From Flavobacterium panacagri (GTDB lineage: Bacteria; Bacteroidota; Bacteroidia; Flavobacteriales; Flavobacteriaceae): a stretch of DNA of 64,000 nt. The DNA lies in the NCBI RefSeq assembly GCF_030378165.1, contig NZ_CP119766.1, positions 2,604,001 to 2,668,000 of the forward strand, read 5' to 3'. Of this stretch, positions 25,348-33,917 are shown one piece after another. Numbering within the stretch: the first letter of the stretch is position 1; the number at the start of each line of letters is the position of its first letter. Under the pieces are notes generated by a model. That model did not search any database and was not told the DNA's origin. It worked only from the letters and a program-made list of their open reading frames with translations. The position numbers and the translations under genes were made by a program.

Positions 25348-25848
25348 TTAGGCTTTTTCAGCAAAAATAACATCCAGACCTTCCATAGCAATCGTAAAAC
25401 CTTCTTTAAAGCCCATTTGAATAATCATTTCCAGATCAGAAAGTTTTTCGTGTTTGATTGCAATGTCAACAAAAGTCGAATTTCCTTCTTCAGAAAATGT
25501 CACATCCCAGTCAGAACGCGGAAACTCTTCATTCAAATTTCCTTCGCTGTCACAAAAAGCATCCAGCCATTTTACATTTGTTTTCGGATGGATAGAAGTA
25601 TAATCGGCAAGAGCCCAATGTTCTTCACCTTCAGGGCCAACCATCGCATATAATCTTCTTCCGCCTTCTTTAAATTCCATACTTTTTGTTCTGGATTTCC
25701 ATGGAGCAGGTGCCCACCACTGATCTAGAATTGCAGCTTCTGTCCACGCAGACCAAACATTTGGCAAGGATGCACTGAATTCTCGTTTTACATTTACAGT
25801 ATTATTTTCTTTATCTACTGTAAAATTCATTAAAAGATTTGATTTCAT
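25348..25848 (-). CDS. SRPBCC (AHSA1-like) domain protein, paralogue 1
   Basis: This 166-residue soluble protein has the START-like/AHSA1 fold: VNVKREFSASLPNVWSAWTEAAILDQWWAP at the N-terminus, WDVTFSEEGNSTFVDI in the centre and the long C-terminal helix GFKEGFTIAMEGLDVIF. These proteins bind small hydrophobic ligands or act in stress responses; the ligand is unknown. It is clearly a duplicate of the next upstream gene, sharing the MKSNLLM start and most motifs. It is the last gene of an ArsR-SRPBCC-SRPBCC operon. Confidence 0.88.
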   Translation of the reverse strand: MKSNLLMNFTVDKENNTVNVKREFSASLPNVWSAWTEAAILDQWWAPAPWKSRTKSMEFKEGGRRLYAMVGPEGEEHWALADYTSIHPKTNVKWLDAFCDSEGNLNEEFPRSDWDVTFSEEGNSTFVDIAIKHEKLSDLEMIIQMGFKEGFTIAMEGLDVIFAEKA

Positions 25849-25896
25849 TTTTCTTTAGATTTTAAATTCATTAAAAAATTAGCTTATTGAATCATT

Positions 25897-26394
25897 TTAT
25901 TTTGCTTCGAGAATTTTGTCGAGAGTTTGCAACGTCATGGTAAAGCCTTCTTTGAATCCCATCTCGATTACTTTTTCCAATTCGGCTAAACTGTCTCGTT
26001 TTATGGAAATGTCAACAGTCGTTAAATCGCCATTTTCAGAAAACGTTAAATCCCAATATGAACTTCCAATCTCAGAATTCGGATTTCCTTCAGCATCACA
26101 AAAAGTAGAGGAATGTTTGAAATTGGTTTTCGGAGAAATCGAAGTATATTCAAAAACAGCCCAGCGTTCTTCTCCTTCCGGACTTACCATGGCATACAAT
26201 CTTTTGCCTCCTTCTCTAAAATCCATAAATTTTGTTTTGGATTCAAATGGAGCAGGCGCCCACCATTTATCCAGGATTGAAGCTTCTGTCCAAGCAGACC
26301 AAACGTTTGGCAATGATGCGTTAAATTCGCGTTTGATGTTCACCCTTTTATTTTCCTTGTCTACAGAAAAATGCATTAAAAGATTAGATTTCAT
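25897..26394 (-). CDS. SRPBCC (AHSA1-like) domain protein, paralogue 2
   Basis: A 165-residue paralogue of the gene ending at 25348, with the same plan (VNIKREFNASLPNVWSAWTEASILDKWWAP; long helix GFKEGFTMTLQTLDKIL). The middle section, about 90-115, is the most diverged, which fits different ligands. Its start overlaps the end of the ArsR-type regulator gene by 11 nt. Regulator plus AHSA1 protein is a common pairing. Confidence 0.88.
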   Translation of the reverse strand: MKSNLLMHFSVDKENKRVNIKREFNASLPNVWSAWTEASILDKWWAPAPFESKTKFMDFREGGKRLYAMVSPEGEERWAVFEYTSISPKTNFKHSSTFCDAEGNPNSEIGSSYWDLTFSENGDLTTVDISIKRDSLAELEKVIEMGFKEGFTMTLQTLDKILEAK

Positions 26395-26710
26395 TTTCTT
26401 TAGATTTTAAATTAAGTAATACTTGATCCAGCTGATCAAAACGCTGTTCCCAGATTTTCTTGAATTGTTCCAGCCAATGATCTATTTCTTTCATTTTATC
26501 AATTTTGAGCTGATAATAAATTTCTCTGCCCAATTTTTTTTCTTCCAATAAATCACATTCATTTAATATTTTAATGTGTTTAGAAACAGCTTGTCTTGTG
26601 GTTTGAAATTGTTCTGCAATCGCATTAGGTGTCAATGCAGTCGAAGAAATCAAAACTAAAATCGCTCTTCGCGTTGGATCGGCAATTGCCTGAAAAACAT
26701 CTCGTTTCAT
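26384..26710 (-). CDS. ArsR family winged-helix regulator
   Basis: The 108-residue protein starts at 26710 (MKRDVFQAIADPTRRAIL, the standard opening of this group); an ATG seven codons earlier at 26731 is inside the operator-like repeats and less likely. The winged helix includes TPNAIAEQFQTTRQAVSKHIKILNECDLL. No metal-binding cysteine pair is seen, so it is probably one of the non-metal ArsR repressors that accompany SRPBCC proteins. It should control the operon it heads. Confidence 0.87.
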   Translation of the reverse strand: MKRDVFQAIADPTRRAILVLISSTALTPNAIAEQFQTTRQAVSKHIKILNECDLLEEKKLGREIYYQLKIDKMKEIDHWLEQFKKIWEQRFDQLDQVLLNLKSKENEI

Positions 26711-26723
26711 TGTTGTAAATTTA

Positions 26724-26771
26724 TTACGCAACTAATCAGTTGTAAATATATGCAACTTTTTGGTTGCGTAA
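26724..26771 (-). promoter_or_regulatory. Nested inverted repeats, probable operator of the ArsR-SRPBCC operon
   Basis: Three inverted repeats share the word GCAAC/GTTGC. CAACTAATCAGTTG is at 26729-26742, GCAACTTTTTGGTTGC at 26752-26767, and a wider pair joins TTACGCAAC (26724-26732) to GTTGCGTAA (26763-26771). A -7-like TATATTTA on the minus strand lies between them. The position just before the regulator start suggests autorepression. Confidence 0.6.
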
Positions 26772-26810
26772 TCAAAAAAAAGAGTTTTTTTTAAGAAAAG
26801 AACTTAAACA

Positions 26811-26841
26811 AAAAAAGGCGCATCAAAATTGCGCCTTTTTC
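26811..26841 (-). terminator. Terminator of the 395-residue lipoprotein gene
   Basis: The stem aaaaaggcgc / gcgccttttt (26812-26821 with 26831-26840) has T-runs on both strands, 21 nt past the stop at 26862. Confidence 0.87.
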
Positions 26842-26861
26842 TAGAATTATATGTTACATAA

Positions 26862-28049
26862 TTATCGTCTAAATTTATTCTTGACAATAATATCTTTAAG
26901 CTTAGCTTTCAAATCTTCACCTGTATCAAAAACCATTTGTTCATTGTTCGGAAACGGAACAGCACGTTTAGAAAAATAGTTTTGATAATTATCTTCGCAG
27001 GCATTACGGTCTCCTTTGTAATTAGAATAAATATTCTCGAAAACAAATTCGCTGCTAATTGGAAAAGTCTGAACCAGCTGATTCGTTTTCAAATCTACAT
27101 AATCAATTTTTGCTGTTACCTGACAAGATTTAAATTGTCTGAATTCATAAACCGTAGCACGAAGAGTTTTAATATTATCAACTTTAATTTCCTTACCTAG
27201 ACTATCTTTCACAGGTCTTCTACGACTGTCCAAAAGTGTTTTTACGCCATCTTTTACCTGTCTTTCTTTAATGAATTCTTTCTCTTTAATCTGTTCTGGC
27301 GAAATCAAAATATCTCTAAAATTAATAATCAGACTATAATCGTAAGTTGTATTTTTTTGTCTTGTGCTATGATAAACTGTCCATTTATCATTTAAACCAT
27401 AGGTTTTAAAATCCAATAAACCCTCCTGAAGTATTTTCGGAATCACCATATTGGTTTCGTTTTTCGCATAAACATCTACAAAATCTGTCCCTTTAAAAAG
27501 AGCATCATCCATTAATTTCTTGGTGTTTTTATAGCCAGGATTGATGCTTTCCAAATAAGCAAAATCATCATAAGCTTTTCTAAAATCCATTTTATTGTTC
27601 GATTTCAAAAGAGCAGAAGCGTTTTCATACAAATATTTTGATAGTACATTTTTACTGTTTACAATCTGGTCTGAATAGTTGTCAAAAGGGAAATAGGCAT
27701 TTTTGCCTTGCTTGATTAACTTCAAAGGTAAAATAGGTCTGATTTTTTCCTGACGATTATGCAGTTGTAAATAAGTATTATAAATACGTTCAGCATTAGC
27801 TGGATTAGCATCTTTAGAAAGCATTTCCAAATCACGTAAATCTCTTTCTTTCGCTTTAGCAAAAGCTTCTTCCAGCAAATAAACATAATCTTGCTTTCCC
27901 TTAGAATCTTTGTTGGATCTTAAGGCTTCGACAGCACGATCAATTGCACCATCATAGTTTCCATCACTTATAAGCGCTTGAGTTGTTTTTACGCCACAAG
28001 AAGAAAGAATCAAAAAGAATATAGAAAAGAGTAAAGTAGTTTTTTGCAT
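26862..28049 (-). CDS. Lipoprotein of unknown function with TPR-like helices
   Basis: The 395-residue precursor starts at 28049 (MQKTTLLFSIFFLILSSCG, lipobox Cys18); an ATG 11 codons upstream gives a poor signal. After the anchor come paired helices (about 20-175: ALISDGNYDGAIDRAVEAL, DYVYLLEEAFAKAKERDL, NAERIYNTYLQLHN) that look TPR-like. A beta-rich C-terminal half follows (TVYEFRQFKSCQVTAKIDYVD). The family is not one I can name with confidence. A periplasmic lipid-anchored location is expected. It is a single gene with its own terminator. Confidence 0.72.
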   Translation of the reverse strand: MQKTTLLFSIFFLILSSCGVKTTQALISDGNYDGAIDRAVEALRSNKDSKGKQDYVYLLEEAFAKAKERDLRDLEMLSKDANPANAERIYNTYLQLHNRQEKIRPILPLKLIKQGKNAYFPFDNYSDQIVNSKNVLSKYLYENASALLKSNNKMDFRKAYDDFAYLESINPGYKNTKKLMDDALFKGTDFVDVYAKNETNMVIPKILQEGLLDFKTYGLNDKWTVYHSTRQKNTTYDYSLIINFRDILISPEQIKEKEFIKERQVKDGVKTLLDSRRRPVKDSLGKEIKVDNIKTLRATVYEFRQFKSCQVTAKIDYVDLKTNQLVQTFPISSEFVFENIYSNYKGDRNACEDNYQNYFSKRAVPFPNNEQMVFDTGEDLKAKLKDIIVKNKFRR

Positions 28050-28283
28050 AGTGTTTCTTTTGAAGGTGTAAATATATTTCATTTAACTTTCAACAACTAT
28101 GCCTTTTTTAATTTTTTTTAAGGAGCAGAAACTATCATTTTCAGAAGAAATTTCAGTCCCGCTTTCGCCTTTATCTCTCCATTTCATTACGAGGATATCG
28201 GCTCTATCGGGGCTAGATTAGAACATTTAGTTTTTATAATAAATATACTGGCTGAATATTTAAAATTAATTTGAGATCTTTCT
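28050..28283. other. 234-bp gap with a conserved-flank repeat
   Basis: The gap separates the start of the lipoprotein gene from the end of the ankyrin gene at 28284. It carries the repeat at 28148-28216; the rest is AT-rich with no gene signal. Confidence 0.7.
28148..28216 (-). repeat. Conserved-flank hairpin repeat, copy 3 (diverged)
   Basis: Read on the minus strand it begins CTAGCCCCGATAGAGCCGAT, continues ATCCTCGTAATGAAATGGAG and GATAAAGGCGAAAGCGGGAC, and ends TGAAATT. The order AGCCCYGAT ... ATCCT ... AGATA-AG-CG-A-AGC-GGA is shared with the copies at 3082, 40770 and 60870. Confidence 0.6.
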
Positions 28284-29042
28284 TTATTTAAGCAGTTTGA
28301 TAATCTCTGTTAGTTTCATTTTAGTAGCAATCTGAATAGGTTTTTTACCATACGAAATATCGTCTCCAGCATCAAAAGTTTCGGGTTTATTTTTGTCAGC
28401 TCCTTTTTTCAGAAGGTATTTGACCATTTCGGTATTTTTGTTTTTAACAGCAATTATTAAAGCAGTTTGCCCGTCATAATTATGAGAGTTGATTTCTTCT
28501 TTATCTAATTTCAACGCATTCAAAACCTCATAATCCGATTTTCGAACCGCTTGTTCAAACACCCAAAGTTTTCCTCGAATGTCTCCTTTTTCCTGACTGG
28601 CACCTTTCAATAATAATAATTTAGCAGCATCATAAAACTGATTAAATCCGGCAGTATTAAAAGCTTTGTTAGAAATAGAACCGCCTTTTTGAATTAGATA
28701 AGATAAAATTTCAAGAGTTCCTTTTTCGGCTGCGACTTCAACAGCTTGAGAATTTGAACTGTTGATATTGGCTCCTTTTTCAACTAATGCTTTTACAAGC
28801 TCTAAATTGTTTTGCCAGATTGCTGCTTGCAGTGGTGTTACTTTATTCTGTGGTTCATAATTGGCTGGAAATTTTGTACCAATCATTTTAAGGGCTTTTG
28901 GAGTATCATTTGCAAAAATGGCATCATAAAATTCTTCCACCGTTTCTCTTGAAAGTACAGCCGATTTTGTTTTGGTCTGTGAGACCGATTTACTTCCAAA
29001 ACATATCGTCAGAAATAAAAAAAGTATTTTTATATTTTTCAT
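28284..29042 (-). CDS. Exported ankyrin repeat protein, paralogue 1
   Basis: The 252-residue protein has a signal peptide (1-21, SVSQ) and about six ankyrin-type repeats (TPLQAAIWQNNLELVKALVEKGANIN, AVEVAAEKGTLEILSYLIQKGG, TALIIAVKNKNTEMVKYLLKKGADKN). It begins SRETVEEFYDAIFAND. Roughly four fifths of the mature residues are identical to the protein at 34555-35322; the differences concentrate in the second repeat (about 93-105). It should be periplasmic and bind a protein partner. It is the last gene of the block that the other copy begins. Confidence 0.88.
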   Translation of the reverse strand: MKNIKILFLFLTICFGSKSVSQTKTKSAVLSRETVEEFYDAIFANDTPKALKMIGTKFPANYEPQNKVTPLQAAIWQNNLELVKALVEKGANINSSNSQAVEVAAEKGTLEILSYLIQKGGSISNKAFNTAGFNQFYDAAKLLLLKGASQEKGDIRGKLWVFEQAVRKSDYEVLNALKLDKEEINSHNYDGQTALIIAVKNKNTEMVKYLLKKGADKNKPETFDAGDDISYGKKPIQIATKMKLTEIIKLLK

Positions 29043-29057
29043 TTGTATTTTATGTTT

Positions 29058-29765
29058 TTAATTATCCCAAGTTTCAATCAAATTATCCTTCCATAATTTT
29101 TGGGCAAATTCTTTAAAGACATTTGGTGCTTTTTTAAAATTTTCATCCAGCTTGTATTCTCCTCCGCTAAAATGCTGTTTTCCATTATCCTCAATACCAT
29201 CCATAACTTTATTAGTTCCTCGCATTGCATATTTCTGATTTCCTTCGTACATAATAACTTTCATGTTGGACGGACTTACATCACCGTGGCAGACCGTTTT
29301 GTACATCAACCAAGTTTCGGCAATTCCGTTATGGTTCAAATCAGTAACCTGAAAAGTGTTTTTGACAAACGAAGCCACAATATCTACAGGACAATCTGAG
29401 ATATAATCGTAAACCCGCCAGGTTTGTTTGACTTTATTTCCCGAAACAATGTAATGATATGCAAATAATTCGGCATCAGAACCGTCAGAGTCGTGCTCAA
29501 ATTTGGGATTAATATGATAACCTGTTTCAGTTGTAATTACAATATTATCGCCTAGTTTGTCTTTCCATCGAACGGCATTTTTGATAAAACCTTCGTACTT
29601 AATTGAAGCTGGAAATTGTGTAGAATCAATTTTTTCAACCTTTAGAATAAAAGGAGTTTCTTCTGTTGTCGCCTCTTTTAAGGTAACTGTGTTTTCTTCT
29701 TTTTTGTCTGATTTACAGTTTGAAAAGAAAAGAAGAAATAGAAATAAAAATGGAATATTTTTCAT
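29058..29765 (-). CDS. Lipoprotein resembling the M949_RS01915 surface-polysaccharide family
   Basis: The 235-residue precursor starts at 29765 (MKNIPFLFLFLLFFSNCKSD, lipobox Cys17); an upstream start at 29822 would overlap the DUF2314 gene. The C-terminal half has VTDLNHNGIAETWLMYKTVC, then GDVSPSNMKVIMYEGNQKY and AMRGTNK, a pattern I recall for a flavobacterial family linked to surface polysaccharide in Riemerella. The post-Cys KSDKKEE stretch is acidic, like lipoprotein surface-export signals of this phylum. The family call is from memory and moderate. The next gene ends 15 nt downstream. Confidence 0.62.
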   Translation of the reverse strand: MKNIPFLFLFLLFFSNCKSDKKEENTVTLKEATTEETPFILKVEKIDSTQFPASIKYEGFIKNAVRWKDKLGDNIVITTETGYHINPKFEHDSDGSDAELFAYHYIVSGNKVKQTWRVYDYISDCPVDIVASFVKNTFQVTDLNHNGIAETWLMYKTVCHGDVSPSNMKVIMYEGNQKYAMRGTNKVMDGIEDNGKQHFSGGEYKLDENFKKAPNVFKEFAQKLWKDNLIETWDN

Positions 29766-29790
29766 GCAATAGTTTTCAAAAGCCAATAAA

Positions 29791-30279
29791 TTAATCAATC
29801 TGCATACCGCTTTCTTCGTCAAATTGTTTTCGTTCTTCTTCGCTCATTCTGTTTCGAAGCACTTTTATAGTATAACCGCCATATAATTTTCCATTTTCAA
29901 TATACATCCAATCACTAATTTTTGATGGATCAACTTCTATTTGATCACCAGATCTATACTCTTTAACGTATTCAGGATCATTGTTTAAAATCCCGGAGTA
30001 TTTACCATTTTTTAATATCACATCTCCAACCCACATATGTTCGATTCCGCTTGAATTTGAAAACTGAACTTTCAAAGCCTGACTTTCAGCTTTAGGATTT
30101 GTTAATCCAGAATTAAAACTATCTAAAGTTTCATTTGCTTTTAATATTGCAGCATTCATTTCTTCATCTTGACTTTCTACGCCATAAATTGGCGGTTCGT
30201 TTTCTCTTTCAATTTTATTCGATTCTTTGCAGCTTATTAGGCAAAATAGACTTATTAAGATTACAATTTTTGTTTTCAT
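29791..30279 (-). CDS. DUF2314 (YegJ-like) lipoprotein
   Basis: The 162-residue precursor has its lipobox at Cys17 (CLISCKES). The mature part holds the DUF2314 core: MNAAILKANETLDSFNSGL, then FSNSSGIEHMWVGDV, then ISDWMYIENGKLYGGYTIKVLRNRMSEEER. That order is typical of the family, whose function is unknown. It lies 25 nt upstream of the M949-like gene. Confidence 0.82.
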   Translation of the reverse strand: MKTKIVILISLFCLISCKESNKIERENEPPIYGVESQDEEMNAAILKANETLDSFNSGLTNPKAESQALKVQFSNSSGIEHMWVGDVILKNGKYSGILNNDPEYVKEYRSGDQIEVDPSKISDWMYIENGKLYGGYTIKVLRNRMSEEERKQFDEESGMQID

Positions 30280-30324
30280 GTGTTTAGTGGTATTTCGTTA
30301 GGCTTAAAGGATAATTGTTTTGCT

Positions 30325-31032
30325 TTATTTGTATTCTTTTCCATTAAAAATCAATTTGACAGTTTCTTTTTTAATTGTTTCTTTAGACACACAATCCTCA
30401 TCTTTAAAGGTGTTTTCTGTTTTAGTAATCTTTGTTTTTATAATAAGATTATTAAAATTATTGTTTTGTAATGTATCAATATCAATAGTAGAATCAATGT
30501 CTTCAAATTTGCCATCACACTTCATATCCCACTCACCGCCATATTTATAAATTCTATAATTATGAAGCACAGGTTTTAAAGTGTTTTTTTCGACAATATA
30601 CAGTGATAAGTTGGTTTCGCTGTAGGGGTTAGGTTGGCTCTGTGTACGATAATCTGCCCTGATTCCAAATGCTCTTGTGGTTTTGTTTAGATGATACAAA
30701 CCAGTATCAATAGTAATGTCGGTTAAAATTAGAGCATCAGATGTCCAGGCATTGGGTTCAATAAATTTGGAAATTATTTTTCCTGTCTCATTATCGATTA
30801 TCAATATATAAGCGTCCAATACGAAAGAACCTTCTTCTATAGCAGAAGCATATTTTGGAATGACTAAAACGCTTTTACCTTTATCGTATGGTAATACTTT
30901 TTCAGTAAAAAGTTCAATTCTTATTTGGCTTTCTTTTAGTTTTAGCTGTTTCAGAACTGTGTTTAGATGATCCCCATTCTGTGAAAATAAAGACTGTACA
31001 CAAAGCAATAAAGTGAAGAGATATCTCGTCAT
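30325..31032 (-). CDS. Exported hypothetical protein (PA3715-like)
   Basis: The 235-residue protein has a signal peptide (1-17, SLFSQ). The mature part has KSVLVIPKYASAIEEGSFVLDAYILIID, FIEPNAWTSDALILTDITIDT and RAFGIRADYRTQSQPNPYSE. This resembles a small family I recall as PA3715-like, of unknown function. A Cys pair (Cys172 in MKCDGKF and Cys216 in DEDCVS) could form a disulfide. Its start overlaps the previous gene's stop (ATGA), so translation is coupled. Confidence 0.62.
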   Translation of the reverse strand: MTRYLFTLLLCVQSLFSQNGDHLNTVLKQLKLKESQIRIELFTEKVLPYDKGKSVLVIPKYASAIEEGSFVLDAYILIIDNETGKIISKFIEPNAWTSDALILTDITIDTGLYHLNKTTRAFGIRADYRTQSQPNPYSETNLSLYIVEKNTLKPVLHNYRIYKYGGEWDMKCDGKFEDIDSTIDIDTLQNNNFNNLIIKTKITKTENTFKDEDCVSKETIKKETVKLIFNGKEYK

Positions 31033-31766
31033 GATTTTGTGTTTTCTATATTTATTAATTCGAATCTTTTCATTTCTGGGTTAAATTCATAATTTAAAGT
31101 GTTTCCTTTAAAACAACTTTTGGCTTCTTCTAATAAAGAATTAGTGATATGTATTTTTTTTGTTCCAATAAAATCATACTCAAAACCGATGTAATTGTCT
31201 TTAAAGTATTCAAGGCATTTTTCATCGTTTTCATTAATAAGTAATGTTGTAAAAAACTGATCAAATACATCTTTGAATGGTATATAAATTAATTCTCCAT
31301 TTAGATACTCGAAAGCCATAAACTCATTTCCATCACCTACTTTATCATCCGTTAGGACAATGTAATTATTGGGCTTTATTTTGTAGATAGACAAAATCCA
31401 GCTTCCATCTACAACTCCAATGTGAAGTGTATTAGGAGCTATAAGTGCGATACTGGAAAAATGATCTTTTGGCGGAAGTGTATAATTGTTTTGTTTTATT
31501 TTTTGGACATATTCGATTCTATCTGTTTTTTTCCATTCCCAGCTTCTCATACAACTGTCTGGAAGAATAGTAAGAATATTTAAGAGGTTTTTATGCTCGA
31601 GATAATTTATTTTTAAAGTATCAGGCTTTTCAATATCATCGTTTTCTGTTTGTACTTTTAAGGTGTCTTGCCCTTTTTGATTCGTAATTTTTGGGCCATT
31701 TTTTTCTTCATTCTTTTTGCAGGAGAATAAAAACAGAATTAATAGTAATAACGCTGATTGTTTCAT
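31029..31766 (-). CDS. Hypothetical lipoprotein
   Basis: The 245-residue precursor starts at 31766 (MKQSALLLLILFLFSCKKNEE, lipobox Cys16); the longer frame from 31817 runs into the previous gene and lacks a signal at its start. The mature protein is beta-rich (FSSIALIAPNTLHIGVVDGSWILSIYKI), without a family I recognise. It overlaps the next gene by 4 nt and lies in the one-direction lipoprotein block. Confidence 0.68.
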   Translation of the reverse strand: MKQSALLLLILFLFSCKKNEEKNGPKITNQKGQDTLKVQTENDDIEKPDTLKINYLEHKNLLNILTILPDSCMRSWEWKKTDRIEYVQKIKQNNYTLPPKDHFSSIALIAPNTLHIGVVDGSWILSIYKIKPNNYIVLTDDKVGDGNEFMAFEYLNGELIYIPFKDVFDQFFTTLLINENDEKCLEYFKDNYIGFEYDFIGTKKIHITNSLLEEAKSCFKGNTLNYEFNPEMKRFELINIENTKS

Positions 31767-31785
31767 TAGATTTTCTCTTTGTTTT

Positions 31786-32775
31786 TTAAAATTCATATTC
31801 CTCACGTTCTTTTTCATATTCAGAAGTAAAGACGCCGCTTACTTGTTCGCTGTATTTTTCTACCCATTTTTTATAATAGTACTGAACATGTAAAACATTG
31901 TTTTTAAGTGTAAGTTTTGAAAAAGGCTTTCCAAGTTGTGGAATCTCTTTTAACCCAAAAGTTTCATCTGTGCCATTATCAAATTTACAATCCATTTCTT
32001 TGGCCCAGATCATTTCAAATTCGGTATCGCTTATTTTACGAACCGGATAAAAGTAAACGCACTGTCCGTGATATTCAAATGCCAATGACTTGTTTCCAAT
32101 ATTTAGCGCAACCATATCATTTTTCCATCTCCCAGTAAAATCATTTGTTTTCTGAAAACTTTCGACAAAACTATCATAATCAAAACCTTCCAAATATGAT
32201 ATTTTCCATTCGTTGTTTTCTTTTACAGCTTTAACATTATATACAGTTCCATCGCCCCAGCTCCAATTGTAGAATGCTTTGTTGTTTTCTATTGAAAGGT
32301 GCATAATCCAGATTTTATCTAGAAAACGATCGGGCTTATCTTGACAATTACACCACGGACTCGCTCCTGTACCAAATGGAGGAAGCTCGCCAACATTCCA
32401 TTTTAAAGCGCCACTTTTAAATTCACTGTCAATTTTTAATGCGATTTTATTATAGTTATCAATAAAATCTTTTGAAAATAAATGAGTGTTTTCGAGTTCT
32501 TTAAGTCTGGCTTTATGAAGCTTCATATCAATTCCGCTGTAAATGCTGTCGACATTTTTATCTTCAACAGGGCTAAAATCACTGCCGGTACTTTTTTTCT
32601 CTTCCCATTCGTAAAGTTTCTTAGTTAATGCTAATAAAGCTATACTGTCATTTTTAGAATCTACAATATTGGTTGTGTCTTCAACAGCATTATTTTCTTT
32701 TTTCTGAGATTGTTTGTCTTTCTTACAGCTTATAAATACTAGTAATAAGGATAAAAGTAAAATTAGGTTCTTCAT
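31786..32775 (-). CDS. Hypothetical lipoprotein
   Basis: The 329-residue precursor has a lipobox at Cys17 (LVFISCKKDK), then a Lys/Asn/Asp-rich linker. A region with WCNCQDKPDRFLDKIWIMHL (two Cys spaced CxC) and NWSWGDGTVYNVKAVKENNEW suggests a small beta-barrel or NTF2-like fold. A second part, FTGRWKNDMVALNIGNKSLAFEYHGQCVYFYPVRKI, resembles a lipocalin-like GRW strand. I cannot name a family. The gene ends 20 nt before the next start at 31766. Confidence 0.7.
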   Translation of the reverse strand: MKNLILLLSLLLVFISCKKDKQSQKKENNAVEDTTNIVDSKNDSIALLALTKKLYEWEEKKSTGSDFSPVEDKNVDSIYSGIDMKLHKARLKELENTHLFSKDFIDNYNKIALKIDSEFKSGALKWNVGELPPFGTGASPWCNCQDKPDRFLDKIWIMHLSIENNKAFYNWSWGDGTVYNVKAVKENNEWKISYLEGFDYDSFVESFQKTNDFTGRWKNDMVALNIGNKSLAFEYHGQCVYFYPVRKISDTEFEMIWAKEMDCKFDNGTDETFGLKEIPQLGKPFSKLTLKNNVLHVQYYYKKWVEKYSEQVSGVFTSEYEKEREEYEF

Positions 32776-32832
32776 TTTTTTAACTGGGAGGGCTTATAAA
32801 AATTAATAATTCGTTTGTGTTTTGAAGAACTG

Positions 32833-33303
32833 TTATTGATTAGTCAGTAATTTTTTTATCAAAACAATTTGTCCTAAATGATAATAACTGTGCTCAATCA
32901 TAGCGTCGATATTTCTTTGGTAGCTTCCATACTTTTCGTCCACAAAAAACTGATTTAGTTTCTCGTCAGACATTTGTTCAACAAAAGAAGCAAACTCTTC
33001 GGTTGCATTCCAAAATCGTATCAAAAACATTTCCCAGTTTTCTTGTGAAGAGATAGGAGGAAAGTTAAAACTGAATTTGTCTTTTATGTCAAGTGTTCCG
33101 CCTTTAAAAACATTGTTTATTCCTTCAATATAATAATGAATATGTTGTGCCAGAAGCGCAATGGTATTTAAATTCTGAACAGTAGTAACAGCAATTTTCC
33201 AATCTAGATTTTCGAGTTGGTCTTTGTAATTGGTATTGGCAATCCAGGTTCCGTTTAAAATAGTTTCTCTAAAACGATTGGCAATTTCTAATGCATTTTT
33301 CAT
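32833..33303 (-). CDS. DinB-like four-helix protein
   Basis: A 156-residue cytosolic protein with a DinB/YfiT-type metal-binding four-helix bundle. Candidate ligands are the His in LAQHIHYYIEG and the pair in EHSYYHLGQI. Members act as thiol transferases or damage-inducible proteins of unknown role. It is the only clearly cytosolic member inside the exported-protein block. A second DinB-type gene is at 61705. Confidence 0.8.
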   Translation of the reverse strand: MKNALEIANRFRETILNGTWIANTNYKDQLENLDWKIAVTTVQNLNTIALLAQHIHYYIEGINNVFKGGTLDIKDKFSFNFPPISSQENWEMFLIRFWNATEEFASFVEQMSDEKLNQFFVDEKYGSYQRNIDAMIEHSYYHLGQIVLIKKLLTNQ

Positions 33304-33350
33304 TTTTCAATATTTTAGAATTTTATACAATTTTATAGAATTAGAAAAAT

Positions 33351-33902
33351 TTATTCTTGCTGAATCCAGTCGTATTTTCCATTCTTTAGGTAAATAATAC
33401 CGCCTCCGCAGCTTTCTTCGGCATGAATAAAGATTCCATCATTTGGGAGTCTTATTTTGTCCTCTTCTTTTATTTCTTCATCTCCCATAATTTCACCATC
33501 ATCATTTACATTGTTCCAAACAATTTCTCCTTTTGGCGCTTTTTCAAATATTCCGGCCCAGTCGATTTCGTCAAATCCCTGATTTAAAACATTTTTTCCT
33601 AATCCAAGATAATCCGTTTTTTTTCCGTTTCCATACGTTATTTTCAAACCACTTTTGTAGGTATTTGTACTTCTAACGATTTCTACAATCTCGTTTTTCC
33701 CGTCACCATCCAAATCGCAAACGATTTGATTGATTTTATGTTTTTTAGAAATTATAATAGTATCCGTTTCCTCTACTTTAGTTTCAGGTTTTGGAGCAAT
33801 TTGTCTGGTATCTTTTTGAGTAATTTGTGGCTTCTCGGTTTGGGTTTCCTTTTTACAAGAAATAAGAATTAAGGCAGATAGAAACAGAATGCTAATTTTC
33901 AT
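33351..33902 (-). CDS. Lipoprotein with a calcium-loop-like repeat
   Basis: The 183-residue precursor has a lipobox at Cys16 (LILISCKKE), a Thr/Lys/Pro-rich linker (17-55), then INQIVCDLDGDGKNEIVEIV. The DLDGDGKNE stretch is the EF-hand-like loop found in FG-GAP/VCBS proteins, here as a single unit. A later NDDGEIMGDEE segment is also acidic. Cys65 and Cys167 may pair. The function is unknown. Confidence 0.68.
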   Translation of the reverse strand: MKISILFLSALILISCKKETQTEKPQITQKDTRQIAPKPETKVEETDTIIISKKHKINQIVCDLDGDGKNEIVEIVRSTNTYKSGLKITYGNGKKTDYLGLGKNVLNQGFDEIDWAGIFEKAPKGEIVWNNVNDDGEIMGDEEIKEEDKIRLPNDGIFIHAEESCGGGIIYLKNGKYDWIQQE

Positions 33903-33917
33903 AATTTAAGATTTTTT

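Noticed and set aside
25916..26410. 164-codon plus-strand ORF
   Set aside because: It is antisense to the SRPBCC and ArsR genes, whose proteins are clearly conserved families. The antisense peptide has no family character.
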